This document shows positions 1 through 8,161 of a stretch of DNA of 64,000 bases, one piece after another. Location: NCBI GenBank assembly GCA_947089135.1, contig CAMUJF010000014.1:12090-76089 (forward strand), given 5' to 3'. This stretch comes from an uncultured Clostridia bacterium (GTDB lineage Bacteria > Bacillota > Clostridia > Oscillospirales > Ruminococcaceae). The position numbers and the translations under genes were made by a program. The notes beneath the pieces are model-generated. The model was not told where the DNA came from and did no database searches. It was given only the letters and a program-made list of their open reading frames with translations. The first letter of the stretch is position 1; every line of letters begins with the position of its first letter.

Positions 1-64
1 CTTTTATTGACATAAAAAAACATTTAAAATTAAATAAACAATCTAAATGAAAGGGAGTATTTTA

Positions 65-862
65 ATGCTTAGGTTAATTGACTCAATTCTTGGATTTATC
101 CCCACGCTGCTGCTGGCAATTATTGTCTTTGTTGTAGGCTTTTTTCTGAACAAGATAATTTTAAACATCTTTGCCAAAGGCGCGGAACACAGCAAGCTTG
201 ACCAGACGGTAAACAAATTTTTGTCGTCTGTAATAAAGATAGTTGTTACCGCTATTGTTATAATTGTTGTACTCAGCATTCTCGGAATTCCAATGACTTC
301 CATAATTACCGTTCTCGGCACAATGGGCGTTGCCGTAGGTCTCGCCCTTAAGGACAGTCTTTCCAACGTTGCCGGAGGAGTTATCCTGCTCATCAACCGC
401 ACCCTCAAGGTTGGCGATTATGTTGATATCGGCGCTTATTCGGGTACAGTGGACGAGGTCTCCATACTGTTTACAAAAATAACCACTGTTGACAACAAGG
501 ACGTGTTTATTCCTAACGGCACAGTTGCTACCTCCGCAATTACCAATTGCAGCATGGAGGGAAACAGGCGCGTTGACCTTGTTTTCGGTATATCCTACAA
601 TAACGATCATAAAAAAGCGATATCCGCCATCAACAGCGTACTCAAAAAGCATCCGCTTGTACTGAACGAACCTGAATCCTTTGTACGTCTCGGAGAACTG
701 GGAGCAAGCTCAATAAACATAACCGTAAGGGTATGGACAAAAAATGCGGATTACTGGACAGTATATTTTGATTTGTTGGAACAGGTAAAAGAAAAGTTTG
801 ACGAAGAAAATATTGTTATTCCCTATAATCAGGTGGACGTTCACGTTACCGAAAATAAATGA
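65..862 (+). CDS. MscS-family small-conductance mechanosensitive channel
   Basis: Membrane channel that opens under membrane tension to release solutes on osmotic downshock (family knowledge). The 265-residue protein has a hydrophobic helix near residues 10-28, a second near 55-75, and the Gly/Ala-rich pore helix (GTMGVAVGLALKDSLSN) near 86-105, followed by the MscS beta domain (LKVGDYVDIGAYSGTVDEV, then VFIPNG) and an alpha/beta C-terminal domain. This is the usual minimal MscS size. An in-frame ATG exists at 47, but AAGGGAG at 51-57 lies 7 nt before the ATG at 65, which I take as the start. It is transcribed toward dapB and shares a bidirectional hairpin terminator with it. Confidence 0.93.
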   Translation: MLRLIDSILGFIPTLLLAIIVFVVGFFLNKIILNIFAKGAEHSKLDQTVNKFLSSVIKIVVTAIVIIVVLSILGIPMTSIITVLGTMGVAVGLALKDSLSNVAGGVILLINRTLKVGDYVDIGAYSGTVDEVSILFTKITTVDNKDVFIPNGTVATSAITNCSMEGNRRVDLVFGISYNNDHKKAISAINSVLKKHPLVLNEPESFVRLGELGASSINITVRVWTKNADYWTVYFDLLEQVKEKFDEENIVIPYNQVDVHVTENK

Positions 863-872
863 TAAATAAAGC

Positions 873-914
873 AAAATACGGCGGTAAAGTACATAAGCTT
901 TACCGCCGTATTTT
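873..914. terminator. bidirectional terminator between mscS-type gene and dapB
   Basis: Perfect 17-bp inverted repeat (873-889 and 898-914) with an 8-nt loop. A-rich left flank and T-rich right flank let it work on both strands. It overlaps the dapB stop codon. Confidence 0.9.
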
Positions 915-1680
915 AATTTACACCGTCAAGAAGTGCTGCCATATCGTAAAGTCCCGCGGACTTTTGCGAAAGGAAAACAGCTGCGTTTACCGAGCCGACC
1001 GCAAAGACTTCCTTTGAAGCTGCCGAGTGGGAAATGGTGATGACCTCGTCCCGCCCCGCAAAAATAATGTCGTGCTCTCCCACAATAGTGCCGCCTCTTA
1101 CCGAGTGCATGCCTATCTCGTTTTTATCCCGTTTTTTCCTTTGGGAATGCCTGTCGTAAACATACTGGTATTTGTTGTCAAGGGTCTCGTTTATTGCGTT
1201 GGCAAGCATGATAGCCGTTCCGCTGGGAGCGTCTATCTTCTGATTGTGGTGTTTTTCCAGAATCTCAATATCAAACTGACCGCCCAAAACTTCAGCTGCT
1301 GTTTTTGCAAGCTTGCACAAAAGGTTGATACCCAGTGACATATTGAACGTAAAAAACACAGGTATCTGCTCCGCCGCTTTTTTTATAGCATCTATCTGCT
1401 CCTCGTTGTAGCCTGTTGTGGCAATGACAATAGCCGTCCCCGTTGAAAGGCAGTAGTCAAGAAGACCGTATTGCAGCAAACATGAGGGGTGAGTGTAATC
1501 AATAATAACGTCCGGCTTTTCCGGAAGATCTTTTACATTTTCGTAAATTTCAAAGTCACTGTATCTTTCGGTATTAAGGTCAACACCGGAAATAACGGTG
1601 CAGTCGTCTCTGTCCTTAATTACCGAGGAAATAACTCTGCCCATTTTTCCGTTTGCTCCGCAGATTGTAACATTTACCAT
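913..1680 (-). CDS. dapB: 4-hydroxy-tetrahydrodipicolinate reductase DapB
   Basis: Reduces the DapA product with NAD(P)H to tetrahydrodipicolinate in the diaminopimelate/lysine pathway, in the cytoplasm. The N-terminal Rossmann motif GANGKMGR (residues 8-15) and the substrate signature EKHHNQKIDAPSGTA (142-156, with His144/His145 and Lys148) are intact. At 255 residues it has the normal family length. It is the last gene of the minus-strand asd-acetyltransferase-dapA-dapB group, about 100 nt after dapA, and ends in the terminator at 873-914. The lysine riboswitch ahead of asd probably controls it if the transcript is continuous (inference). Confidence 0.97.
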   Translation of the reverse strand: MVNVTICGANGKMGRVISSVIKDRDDCTVISGVDLNTERYSDFEIYENVKDLPEKPDVIIDYTHPSCLLQYGLLDYCLSTGTAIVIATTGYNEEQIDAIKKAAEQIPVFFTFNMSLGINLLCKLAKTAAEVLGGQFDIEILEKHHNQKIDAPSGTAIMLANAINETLDNKYQYVYDRHSQRKKRDKNEIGMHSVRGGTIVGEHDIIFAGRDEVITISHSAASKEVFAVGSVNAAVFLSQKSAGLYDMAALLDGVN

Positions 1681-1781
1681 TTTATCAGTCCTTTCTATAT
1701 GTAAAGGCTAATGTCTGTACATATTTTCGGTGTTTCAATTATTTGTTTAACACATATAGAGCTATCCGCTAATACGTGTAT

Positions 1782-2672
1782 TTACTTGATAACTCCGACA
1801 TTTTTCATAGCAGCTGCGAGAACGTCAATTTTGCTCTGTTCCATTCTGAGCAGAGGCAAGCGGCATTCACCGGCGTTGAAGCCCATAAGGTTCATAGCCT
1901 CTTTTACAGGGATCGGATTAACGTCCATAAACAAATCGTTAATAAGATCAAGATATTTTATCTGCATTTCAGCGGCAGCCGCAACGTCGTTGTCAAGACA
2001 AAGCTGCGCAATATCATGAGTTTCCTTAGGGCAGACGTTGGACAAAACGCTGATAACGCCCTTTCCTCCCAAAGCCATAATAGGTACTATCTGGTCGTCG
2101 TTGCCGCTGTAAACGTCCAGTCTGTCGCCGCACTTTTCAATAATCTTTGCAATAGCGGAAATATTTCCGCTTGCCTCCTTGACCGCACAGATATTCTTGT
2201 GATTTGCAAGAGTATCGTACGTATCGAGAGCAATATTCACACCTGTACGTGAGGGTACGTTGTACAGAATTATCGGAATGCTCACACTGTCCGCAATAGC
2301 TGTAAAATGCGCAATAAGTCCTCTCTGGGAGGTCTTATTGTAGTAAGGAGTAACTACCAAAAGCGCGTCTGCGCCAAGCTTTTCGGCTTCAACGGACAGG
2401 TCAACCGCATACTTTGTGTCGTTGCTGCCGGTACCGGCAATTACGGGTACACGCTTGTTTACACGTTCAACACAGTAACGTATGCATTCAACGTGTTCCT
2501 CGTCGGTCATTGTTGCAGACTCGCCTGTAGTGCCGCAGACAATGATAGAGTCCGTTCCGTTATCTATCTGAAAATCAATTATTCTTCCGAATTCGTCCCA
2601 ATTTATTGAGCCGTCCACATTCATAGGAGTAACAATTGCAACGCCCGCGCCTGTAAAAACAGTATTCTTCAT
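1782..2672 (-). CDS. dapA: 4-hydroxy-tetrahydrodipicolinate synthase DapA
   Basis: Condenses pyruvate with aspartate semialdehyde, the first committed step to diaminopimelate and lysine. A TIM-barrel protein of 296 residues with the GTTGESATM phosphate/substrate loop (47-55), Tyr137 in ILYNVPSRTG and the Schiff-base Lys165 in CAVKEASGN, so the catalytic set is complete. It lies 19 nt downstream of the SSAT-like acetyltransferase and 101 nt upstream of dapB on the same strand. Confidence 0.98.
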   Translation of the reverse strand: MKNTVFTGAGVAIVTPMNVDGSINWDEFGRIIDFQIDNGTDSIIVCGTTGESATMTDEEHVECIRYCVERVNKRVPVIAGTGSNDTKYAVDLSVEAEKLGADALLVVTPYYNKTSQRGLIAHFTAIADSVSIPIILYNVPSRTGVNIALDTYDTLANHKNICAVKEASGNISAIAKIIEKCGDRLDVYSGNDDQIVPIMALGGKGVISVLSNVCPKETHDIAQLCLDNDVAAAAEMQIKYLDLINDLFMDVNPIPVKEAMNLMGFNAGECRLPLLRMEQSKIDVLAAAMKNVGVIK

Positions 2673-2691
2673 AAAAACGTTCCTTTCAGAA

Positions 2692-3150
2692 TTATTTCAA
2701 ATTTAAGGTATAGGTAAGCCAACTGTCGTCGGAGACGTTTCCGCCTATTTTCTCGTAAAAGCTTTGGGCGGACTTGTTCCAGTCAAGGCATTTCCATTCG
2801 AGCCGCGCGCAGTCAAGCTCGGAGGCAAGTCTTTTAGCCTCGGTAAAAAGCGCTGAGCCAATACCCTCTCCGCGCTTGCTTTCGTCGATAAAAACGTCCT
2901 CAATATAGAAGACCCTCCTGCCCGAAAAAGTGGCAATTTTATAGGTGTACCATGTCATCATTCCGACGGGCGTACCATCAGCCTCAGCAATTATTGCCCT
3001 CACGCCGTTTTCCTCGTTCATAAGCTTTATAAGGGTCTCTACGGTGATATTGCATATATCTCCGAGCTTTTCATATTCCGCAAGCTTTTTTAAATAACCG
3101 ATTATCAGCTCGGCGTCCGCGTCCGTGCCGTTTCTTAAAGCAATGTCCAT
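2692..3150 (-). CDS. GNAT acetyltransferase, SSAT/thialysine acetyltransferase-like
   Basis: GNAT-fold N-acetyltransferase of 152 residues. The acetyl-CoA loop is visible as RGEGIGSAL, preceded by the strand FYIEDVFID. The C-terminal LDWNKSAQSFYEKIGG is the pattern typical of diamine/thialysine N-acetyltransferases (SSAT family: LDWN..A..FYE..GA), and the N-terminal LKKLAEYEKLGD also fits. Family members acetylate primary amines of polyamines or of the lysine analogue thialysine. It is embedded between asd and dapA in the lysine-riboswitch operon, so an amine related to lysine metabolism is a reasonable but unproven substrate. Confidence 0.8.
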   Translation of the reverse strand: MDIALRNGTDADAELIIGYLKKLAEYEKLGDICNITVETLIKLMNEENGVRAIIAEADGTPVGMMTWYTYKIATFSGRRVFYIEDVFIDESKRGEGIGSALFTEAKRLASELDCARLEWKCLDWNKSAQSFYEKIGGNVSDDSWLTYTLNLK

Positions 3151-3220
3151 ATCAAGCTCCTTTAGGAATATTTTATGTGCAATTATATGCAGTAAACAAA
3201 TGCTGTAACCCGCCCAATTG

Positions 3221-3300
3221 AGGGGGCTTGACTAAGTTGATATTTTTAATATTTTAAATTGGAAGTGACTTTCGCCGCATGGCGTCCCCCGCTTAGTCAA
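3221..3300 (-). repeat. inverted-repeat-rich spacer between asd and acetyltransferase gene
   Basis: TTGACTAAG (3228-3236) and CTTAGTCAA (3292-3300) form a 9-bp inverted repeat. The right arm overlaps the asd stop codon. Between them lies a small hairpin CGCC-GCAT-GGCG (3273-3284) next to TCCCCCGC. The reverse complement GCGGGGGAC also occurs in the hairpin array near 52141, which suggests a dispersed intergenic repeat family. Confidence 0.5.
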
Positions 3301-4375
3301 AATAACCCTTGGCAGCAAGAAGTTCAGCCATGAGGACAGCTCCACCCGCCGCGCCGCGGAGAGTGTTGTGTGAAAGACATACAAACTTATAGTCGTACTG
3401 GGTATCCTCACGGAGACGTCCTATTGAAACAGCCATGCCGTTTTCCAGCATTCTGTCAAGCTTTGTCTGAGGACGGTTATCCTCCTCAAAGTAGTTGAGG
3501 AACTGCTTAGGAGCGGAGGGCAGCTGCAATTCCTGAGGGACTCCGCTGAAATTTTTCCACGATTCAAGCATCTGCTCTTTAGTTGGCTTCTTCTTAAAAG
3601 AAGCGAATACCGCCGCCATGTGACCGTCAGAAACGGGAACGCGCAGGCACTGTGCCGTAATTGAGGGAGATTCCGCATTTACGATCTTATCGCCCTCGAT
3701 GCGACCCCAGATCTTCAAAGGCTCCTGCTCGGACTTTTCCTCCTCGCCGCCGATGTAGGGAATAACATTATCAAGTATTTCAGGCATAGTATCAAAGGTT
3801 TTTCCCGCCCCGCTGATAGCCTGATATGTGCAGACGAGAGCCTTTTCAACGCCGAATTCCGCCATAAGAGGGTGAAGTGCGGGAACATAGCTTTGCAGGG
3901 AGCAGTTGGACTTTACCGCGATAAATCCTCGCTTTGTACCCAAACGCTTTCTCTGCGCTTCAATAATTTCAATGTGCTCCGGATTTATTTCGGGAACTAC
4001 CATTGGAACGTCGGGAGTACCCCTGTGCGCCGAGTTGTTGGAAACGACAGGACATTCCGCCTTTGCGTAACGCTCTTCAAGAGCCTTTATTTCGTCCTTT
4101 TTCATATCCACTGCGCAGAAAACAAAGTCAACCATTGAAGCTATCTTGTCAATGTCGGCAGTTGCGTCCATAACTATCATGTCCTTTATATTTGCAGGAA
4201 TAGGCGAAGTCATAGCCCACTTAGCGCCGACAGCTTCCTCATAGCGTTTTCCCGCGCTTCTCGGTGAAGCTGCAACAGCGACTACGTTGAACCAGGGGTG
4301 ATTTTCCAGCAGAAGAGAAAAACGCTGTCCCACCATGCCCGTAGCTCCGATAATGCCTACGTTAAACTTTTTCAT
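3293..4375 (-). CDS. asd: aspartate-semialdehyde dehydrogenase Asd
   Basis: Reductively dephosphorylates aspartyl phosphate to aspartate semialdehyde, the branch precursor of lysine, threonine and methionine. The 360-residue protein is the longer archaeal/clostridial-type Asd. It has the NADP loop GATGMVGQRF (10-19), SNNSAHR (112-118) and the catalytic Cys158 in KSNCSLQSYVPALHPL. It is the first gene of the lysine operon and is preceded by a lysine riboswitch and a consensus promoter. The gap to the next gene is 142 nt and contains inverted repeats. Confidence 0.97.
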   Translation of the reverse strand: MKKFNVGIIGATGMVGQRFSLLLENHPWFNVVAVAASPRSAGKRYEEAVGAKWAMTSPIPANIKDMIVMDATADIDKIASMVDFVFCAVDMKKDEIKALEERYAKAECPVVSNNSAHRGTPDVPMVVPEINPEHIEIIEAQRKRLGTKRGFIAVKSNCSLQSYVPALHPLMAEFGVEKALVCTYQAISGAGKTFDTMPEILDNVIPYIGGEEEKSEQEPLKIWGRIEGDKIVNAESPSITAQCLRVPVSDGHMAAVFASFKKKPTKEQMLESWKNFSGVPQELQLPSAPKQFLNYFEEDNRPQTKLDRMLENGMAVSIGRLREDTQYDYKFVCLSHNTLRGAAGGAVLMAELLAAKGYFD

Positions 4376-4403
4376 AAAAAATGCTCCTTTGAAATAAATT
4401 TAC

Positions 4404-4642
4404 ATAAAAATAAAAAAATCGGTTGAAAACCGACCGCCCATACTGTATAATAGAAATGTTGACATTTTTATGTCGATAGCACTCCATCATACGAATGATG
4501 ACAATTGCATACCTGTTTGATATGCAACCAGGAAACGGTTTGCCAAACAATCTCCTTCGGCAGTATCGCCTTTCGCGCTCCATGCAGACGACCGCGGCGG
4601 TCTTTGGAGAGGTACTTATCTTTACTGCGCCTCTATCGGTTG
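4404..4642 (-). promoter_or_regulatory. lysine riboswitch (L box) with intrinsic terminator, upstream of asd
   Basis: Read on the minus strand, the aptamer shows the conserved L-box blocks in order: GATAGAGGCGC, AAGTA, GGAG, GCCGAAGGAG, CTGG and GGAGTGCTATC. P1 is formed by CGATAG (4634-4639) pairing with CTATCG (4474-4479). The expression platform is a short hairpin TCGGTT-TTC-AACCGA (4419-4433) followed by a T-rich run (4404-4418), as expected for lysine-induced transcription termination. Known function: lysine binding turns off lysine-synthesis genes. Target here is asd and probably the rest of the operon. Confidence 0.95.
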
Positions 4643-4651
4643 ATTATTTTT

Positions 4652-4680
4652 ATTATATACGATGCTCAGTCTTTTGTCAA
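4652..4680 (-). promoter_or_regulatory. consensus sigma-70-type promoter for the lysine operon
   Basis: On the minus strand, TTGACA (4675-4680), a 17-nt spacer and TATAAT (4652-4657). Transcription would start just upstream of riboswitch helix P1. Confidence 0.92.
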
Positions 4681-4783
4681 TACTTTTTATAAAATTATTA
4701 TTGATGTAAAAACTGTACTGAACGGATATTATGTCCAACTGTAAAATATATTTCGGCTGTACAGAAATGAAAGGAATTAAAGT

Positions 4784-5362
4784 ATGAAAAAATTTATAGG
4801 TTTACTTACCGCTGCGGTTATCGCACTGTCTATGCCGAGCTGCGGCATATATCAGAACGCTGTGCCGGATACGACAGCAGAAACAACATCAATTTCAGAA
4901 ACAGAAACTCAATCGGCAAGTACTGAAATGCAAACCGCTGAAGCGGATGGATCAGAAACTACCATTAAAAAAGCAGAGGAAGCAGACTCCGTTACCGAAA
5001 CGACTGCCGAAAAGCTTTCAGTTGAAAAGGACGGAAGCTATACCACCCCCGAAGACGTTGCGGAGTATATTCACACGTTCGGTACTTTGCCCAATAATTT
5101 CATTACAAAATCAGAAGCAAAGGCTTTGGGCTGGGACAACAAAAAAGGCAATCTCTGGGACGTTGCCAGTGGTAAAAGCATAGGCGGAGATTATTTCGGA
5201 AATTACGAGGGACTGCTCCCCGATGAAAAAGGCAGAAAATATACCGAGTGCGACGTTAATTATGAGGGCGGCTACCGCGGCAGCGAGCGAATAATATTTT
5301 CAAACGACGGACTTATCTACTACACAAACGACCACTATAAAACCTTTACACAGCTTTACTGA
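4784..5362 (+). CDS. barnase-family ribonuclease, predicted lipoprotein
   Basis: Extracellular guanyl-preferring ribonuclease of the barnase (N1/T1) family. Residues 1-20 are a signal peptide ending in MPSC, so Cys20 may be lipidated. Residues 25-85 are a Thr/Glu/Ser-rich linker. Residues 86-192 are a full barnase domain: [30 protein letters not shown] and the catalytic set Glu155 (YTEC), Arg165 and Arg169 (GYRGSER) and His184 (NDHYKTFTQ), matching barnase Glu73, Arg83, Arg87 and His102. Surface attachment is unusual, since classical barnase is free. The inhibitor-like domain begins 11 nt downstream. A 408-bp gap separates it from divergent asd; no clear promoter was found for this gene. Confidence 0.93.
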   Translation: MKKFIGLLTAAVIALSMPSCGIYQNAVPDTTAETTSISETETQSASTEMQTAEADGSETTIKKAEEADSVTETTAEKLSVEKDGSYTTPEDVAEYIHTFGTLPNNFITKSEAKALGWDNKKGNLWDVASGKSIGGDYFGNYEGLLPDEKGRKYTECDVNYEGGYRGSERIIFSNDGLIYYTNDHYKTFTQLY

Positions 5363-5373
5363 GGAGCGTTATA

Positions 5374-6645
5374 ATGAAAAAAATCACTATAGATTTCAAA
5401 AAACTGGATACCAAGGAAAATTTCTACGAATACATTTCGGAACAGCTTGACTGCCCCGATTGGTTCGGCAGGAATGCCGACGCGCTGCATGATGTGCTGA
5501 CCGATTACAGTAGGAACGAACTTGAAATAAATGTGCTGAATACCGCAGATGCGGGAGACTGGGCAAAGCCTGTTATCGCCGCGCTTTCGGACTGCGAGTG
5601 CGTCCGTTTTGCGGAGCAGATGAAACGCTCCGACTTCTGGTATGACCTGCCGGAGGAGCTTATCGCTCAAACGCCTATTGAGCCGAGAAATCATTCCAGA
5701 ATGCTAAAGGTTGACAGGGTGAGCGGCGAGATTGAGCACAGTCACTTCTATGAGCTTTGCAGTTACCTTAAAAAGGGCGATTTACTTGTTATGAACGACT
5801 CCCGCGTACTCCCCGCGCGGCTTTTCGGTATTAAGGACGGCACGGGCGCGGTAGTGGAGTTCCTGCTTCTGGAGCAAAAGGGGGACAAGCTTTGGGAGAC
5901 TCTCGTCCGTCCGGGAAAAAAAGCCAAACCGGGAGCGAAATTCAGCTTTGGGGACGGTCTTCTCCGCGCAGAAATAACCGAGACCGTTGAGGGCGGCAAC
6001 CGCATTGCAAAATTTGAGTGCAATGGAAACTTTTTTGCCGCTCTTGACGAGGTTGGACAAATGCCCCTGCCGCCGTATATTACCGAAAAACTTGAAAACA
6101 AAGAGCGTTATCAAACCGTCTATAGCAGGGAATTAGGCTCTGCGGCGGCTCCAACGGCAGGACTTCATTTTACCGAGGAAATGCTTGCTGACTTGAAAAA
6201 CAGGGGCATTAATCTTGCTTATGTCACCCTCCACGTGGGACTGGGAACGTTCCGTCCCGTCAAGGAGGAAAACGTCCTTGACCACAAAATGCACAGCGAG
6301 CATTTTTCCATTCCTCCCGAAACCGCAGAACTGATAAACCGTACCAAAGCAAATGGCGGACGGGTCATCGCCGTGGGTACGACTTCCTGCCGCACCCTTG
6401 AAAGCGCGGCGCAGAGGTACGGCGAAATACGTCCATGCGAGGGGTACACGGATATTTTTATTTATCCGGGATTTGAATTCAAGGTTCTGGACGGACTTAT
6501 CACAAACTTCCACCTGCCCGAAAGTACCCTTATTATGCTTGTGTCGGCGTTTTTGGGGTACGAAAACACAATGAACGCCTACAAAAAGGCTGTTGAGGAG
6601 CGTTACCGCTTTTTCAGCTTCGGGGACTCGATGCTGATATTGTAG
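5374..6645 (+). CDS. queA: barstar domain fused to QueA (tRNA preQ1 ribosyltransferase-isomerase)
   Basis: One open frame of 423 residues. Residues 1-82 are a complete barstar-type inhibitor: [14 protein letters not shown] (30-43) aligns with the barnase-binding helix, and Asp36 and Asp40 correspond to barstar Asp35 and Asp39. Residues 83-423 are a complete QueA starting exactly at its usual first residues ([17 protein letters not shown]), with [10 protein letters not shown] and the C-terminal [17 protein letters not shown]. QueA transfers ribose from SAM to preQ1 in tRNA during queuosine synthesis. No stop separates the parts: CAG at 5617-5619 precedes ATG 5620, and GGAG at 5613-5616 is only 3 nt from that ATG. 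A C-to-T change at 5617 would restore a TAG. Either a true fusion, a stop lost by mutation or read error, or internal initiation at 5620. Confidence 0.92.
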   Translation: MKKITIDFKKLDTKENFYEYISEQLDCPDWFGRNADALHDVLTDYSRNELEINVLNTADAGDWAKPVIAALSDCECVRFAEQMKRSDFWYDLPEELIAQTPIEPRNHSRMLKVDRVSGEIEHSHFYELCSYLKKGDLLVMNDSRVLPARLFGIKDGTGAVVEFLLLEQKGDKLWETLVRPGKKAKPGAKFSFGDGLLRAEITETVEGGNRIAKFECNGNFFAALDEVGQMPLPPYITEKLENKERYQTVYSRELGSAAAPTAGLHFTEEMLADLKNRGINLAYVTLHVGLGTFRPVKEENVLDHKMHSEHFSIPPETAELINRTKANGGRVIAVGTTSCRTLESAAQRYGEIRPCEGYTDIFIYPGFEFKVLDGLITNFHLPESTLIMLVSAFLGYENTMNAYKKAVEERYRFFSFGDSMLIL

Positions 6646-6693
6646 AGTATATGATTCCAGTCCCGCAACAAATAATTTTAAGGAATTTTTAGT

Positions 6694-7764
6694 ATGGAAA
6701 ACTTAAAAAAAAGAAATCAAAAAATAATAAATGCAATTATAGAAAAAGCGAATAAAATATGTCCTGAAAGTCTTGCGCTGATAGGGATATACGGTTCTTT
6801 TGCAACAGGAGATTTTCATGAAAAGTCGGACTTAGACCTGCTTATCCTGATAAATGACGACAATGGGTGGCAGCTTGGAAGTACCTTTATTCAGGACGAT
6901 TTGGAAGTAGGTCACGACATTTACTGTACCACGTGGGAGAACTTACAGAATGCCGCGCTTTACAACGACCCGAATATCGCTAAGCTTATGGATTGCGAGG
7001 TCGTATATTGTGCAGACGAAAAATACCGCGCGGAACTGGAGACGCTGCGGAAAAAAGCGGCGGATATTCTGCAAAAGCCTTTTTCAATTGAAGATTACCA
7101 AAAAGCAGAAAATATGCTCAAAGAAGCGGAGCATTTTTATGCGTCGGCAATGACGGCGGAGAAAATAGCCGATATTCGTTTGCAGACCGGATATGCGTTG
7201 TACTACATTGAAAACGCGGTAGCAATGCTTAATAAAAAGTATTTCCGCTATGGGACAAAACGTATTTATGAAGAGCTTGAAGCAATGGAGCACAAGCCCG
7301 CAGGATTATGCGAAATGATAGAAAGCATATTATCAGCAAATTCTGCGGAAAAGATAAAAAATAATCTGACTGTACTTATAAGTGAAACTGTACGTGTATT
7401 TCAGTCTGTAAAAGAGAAAATCCCTGTTCACAAAAAAGAAGCGGTTGACGTTATTGTCGGTACTTATGAGGAGATGTTTTCAAACTGGCGGAATAAGATG
7501 TACCACGCTTTCAAAACGCAGGACAGACATCTTGCTTTTATGAGTATAACAAGTCTGAACGCCATGCTTTCCGAGATAAGCTCAGAAACCGAAATAGGCG
7601 ATTACGATGTGTTTGACATTTATGACCCAGACGATCTGCAAAAAACGGCGCAGGCATTTGATGATTTCCTTGAAGAATATTTAAAGGAGTACTCCAAAGC
7701 AGGTGTCGAACCAAACAAGTTTAAGGACATAGATTCGTTTGTCAAAAAATATTTAGAGATATGA
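6694..7764 (+). CDS. nucleotidyltransferase with helical C-terminal half (possible MNT-HEPN fusion)
   Basis: Protein of 356 residues. The N-terminal 100 residues are a polymerase-beta-type minimal nucleotidyltransferase: Gly34-Ser35 in IYGSFATGDF, followed after ten residues by Asp46-x-Asp48 in SDLDLL. Such domains adenylylate or nucleotidylate small molecules, proteins or RNA. The remaining residues are helical, resembling the HEPN-like half of aminoglycoside nucleotidyltransferases. Arg266-Asn-Lys-Met-Tyr-His271 fits the RNxxxH motif of HEPN ribonucleases. The substrate is unknown: antibiotic modification, or a toxin-antitoxin function carried in one chain, are both possible. It starts 48 nt after queA and ends 13 nt before the PAS gene. 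Confidence 0.75.
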   Translation: MENLKKRNQKIINAIIEKANKICPESLALIGIYGSFATGDFHEKSDLDLLILINDDNGWQLGSTFIQDDLEVGHDIYCTTWENLQNAALYNDPNIAKLMDCEVVYCADEKYRAELETLRKKAADILQKPFSIEDYQKAENMLKEAEHFYASAMTAEKIADIRLQTGYALYYIENAVAMLNKKYFRYGTKRIYEELEAMEHKPAGLCEMIESILSANSAEKIKNNLTVLISETVRVFQSVKEKIPVHKKEAVDVIVGTYEEMFSNWRNKMYHAFKTQDRHLAFMSITSLNAMLSEISSETEIGDYDVFDIYDPDDLQKTAQAFDDFLEEYLKEYSKAGVEPNKFKDIDSFVKKYLEI

Positions 7765-7777
7765 AAGGATAATTATT

Positions 7778-8149
7778 ATGGAGCTGTATGATTTTTTCAA
7801 AAGTGTGATCGATATGGACATAGCGGCGGTGGTAATATGCGACCTGTCCCATAAAATCGTCTACATGAACCCCGCGGCGAAGGAAAGGTACTCCAAACGG
7901 GGCGGCGGCAAGCTTGTGGGAAATTCCCTGCTTGACTGCCACAATAAGGCGAGCAATGACAAAATATTGCAGGTAGTGGAGTGGTTCGGAAAAAGTTCGC
8001 AAAACAACTGTGTGTACACCTTTTACAACGAAAAGGAAAACAAGGACGTTTACATGATAGCTTTGCGAAATAAAGACGGCGAACTTATCGGCTACTATGA
8101 AAAGCACGAGTACCGAAACCGTGAGACTGCAAGTTTTTATGAAATATGA
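7778..8149 (+). CDS. small stand-alone PAS-domain protein
   Basis: Protein of 123 residues that is essentially one PAS domain: VVICDLSHKIVYMNPAAKERY (in part, residues 18-38), the KLVGNSLLDCHN helix region, and the closing strands DVYMIALRNKDGELIGYYEKHEY. It resembles the PAS segment of DUF438-type proteins. No output domain is present, so it would act as a ligand sensor in trans or as a small binding protein. It lies between the nucleotidyltransferase (13 nt) and the next unknown gene (12 nt), so the three are probably co-transcribed. Confidence 0.75.
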   Translation: MELYDFFKSVIDMDIAAVVICDLSHKIVYMNPAAKERYSKRGGGKLVGNSLLDCHNKASNDKILQVVEWFGKSSQNNCVYTFYNEKENKDVYMIALRNKDGELIGYYEKHEYRNRETASFYEI

Positions 8150-8161
8150 GGTGCTTACAAT

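Noticed and set aside
4710..4784. Possible preQ1 riboswitch ahead of the barnase/queA genes
   Set aside because: The leader lacks the short hairpin and A-rich tail of a preQ1 aptamer; none was seen upstream of tgt either.
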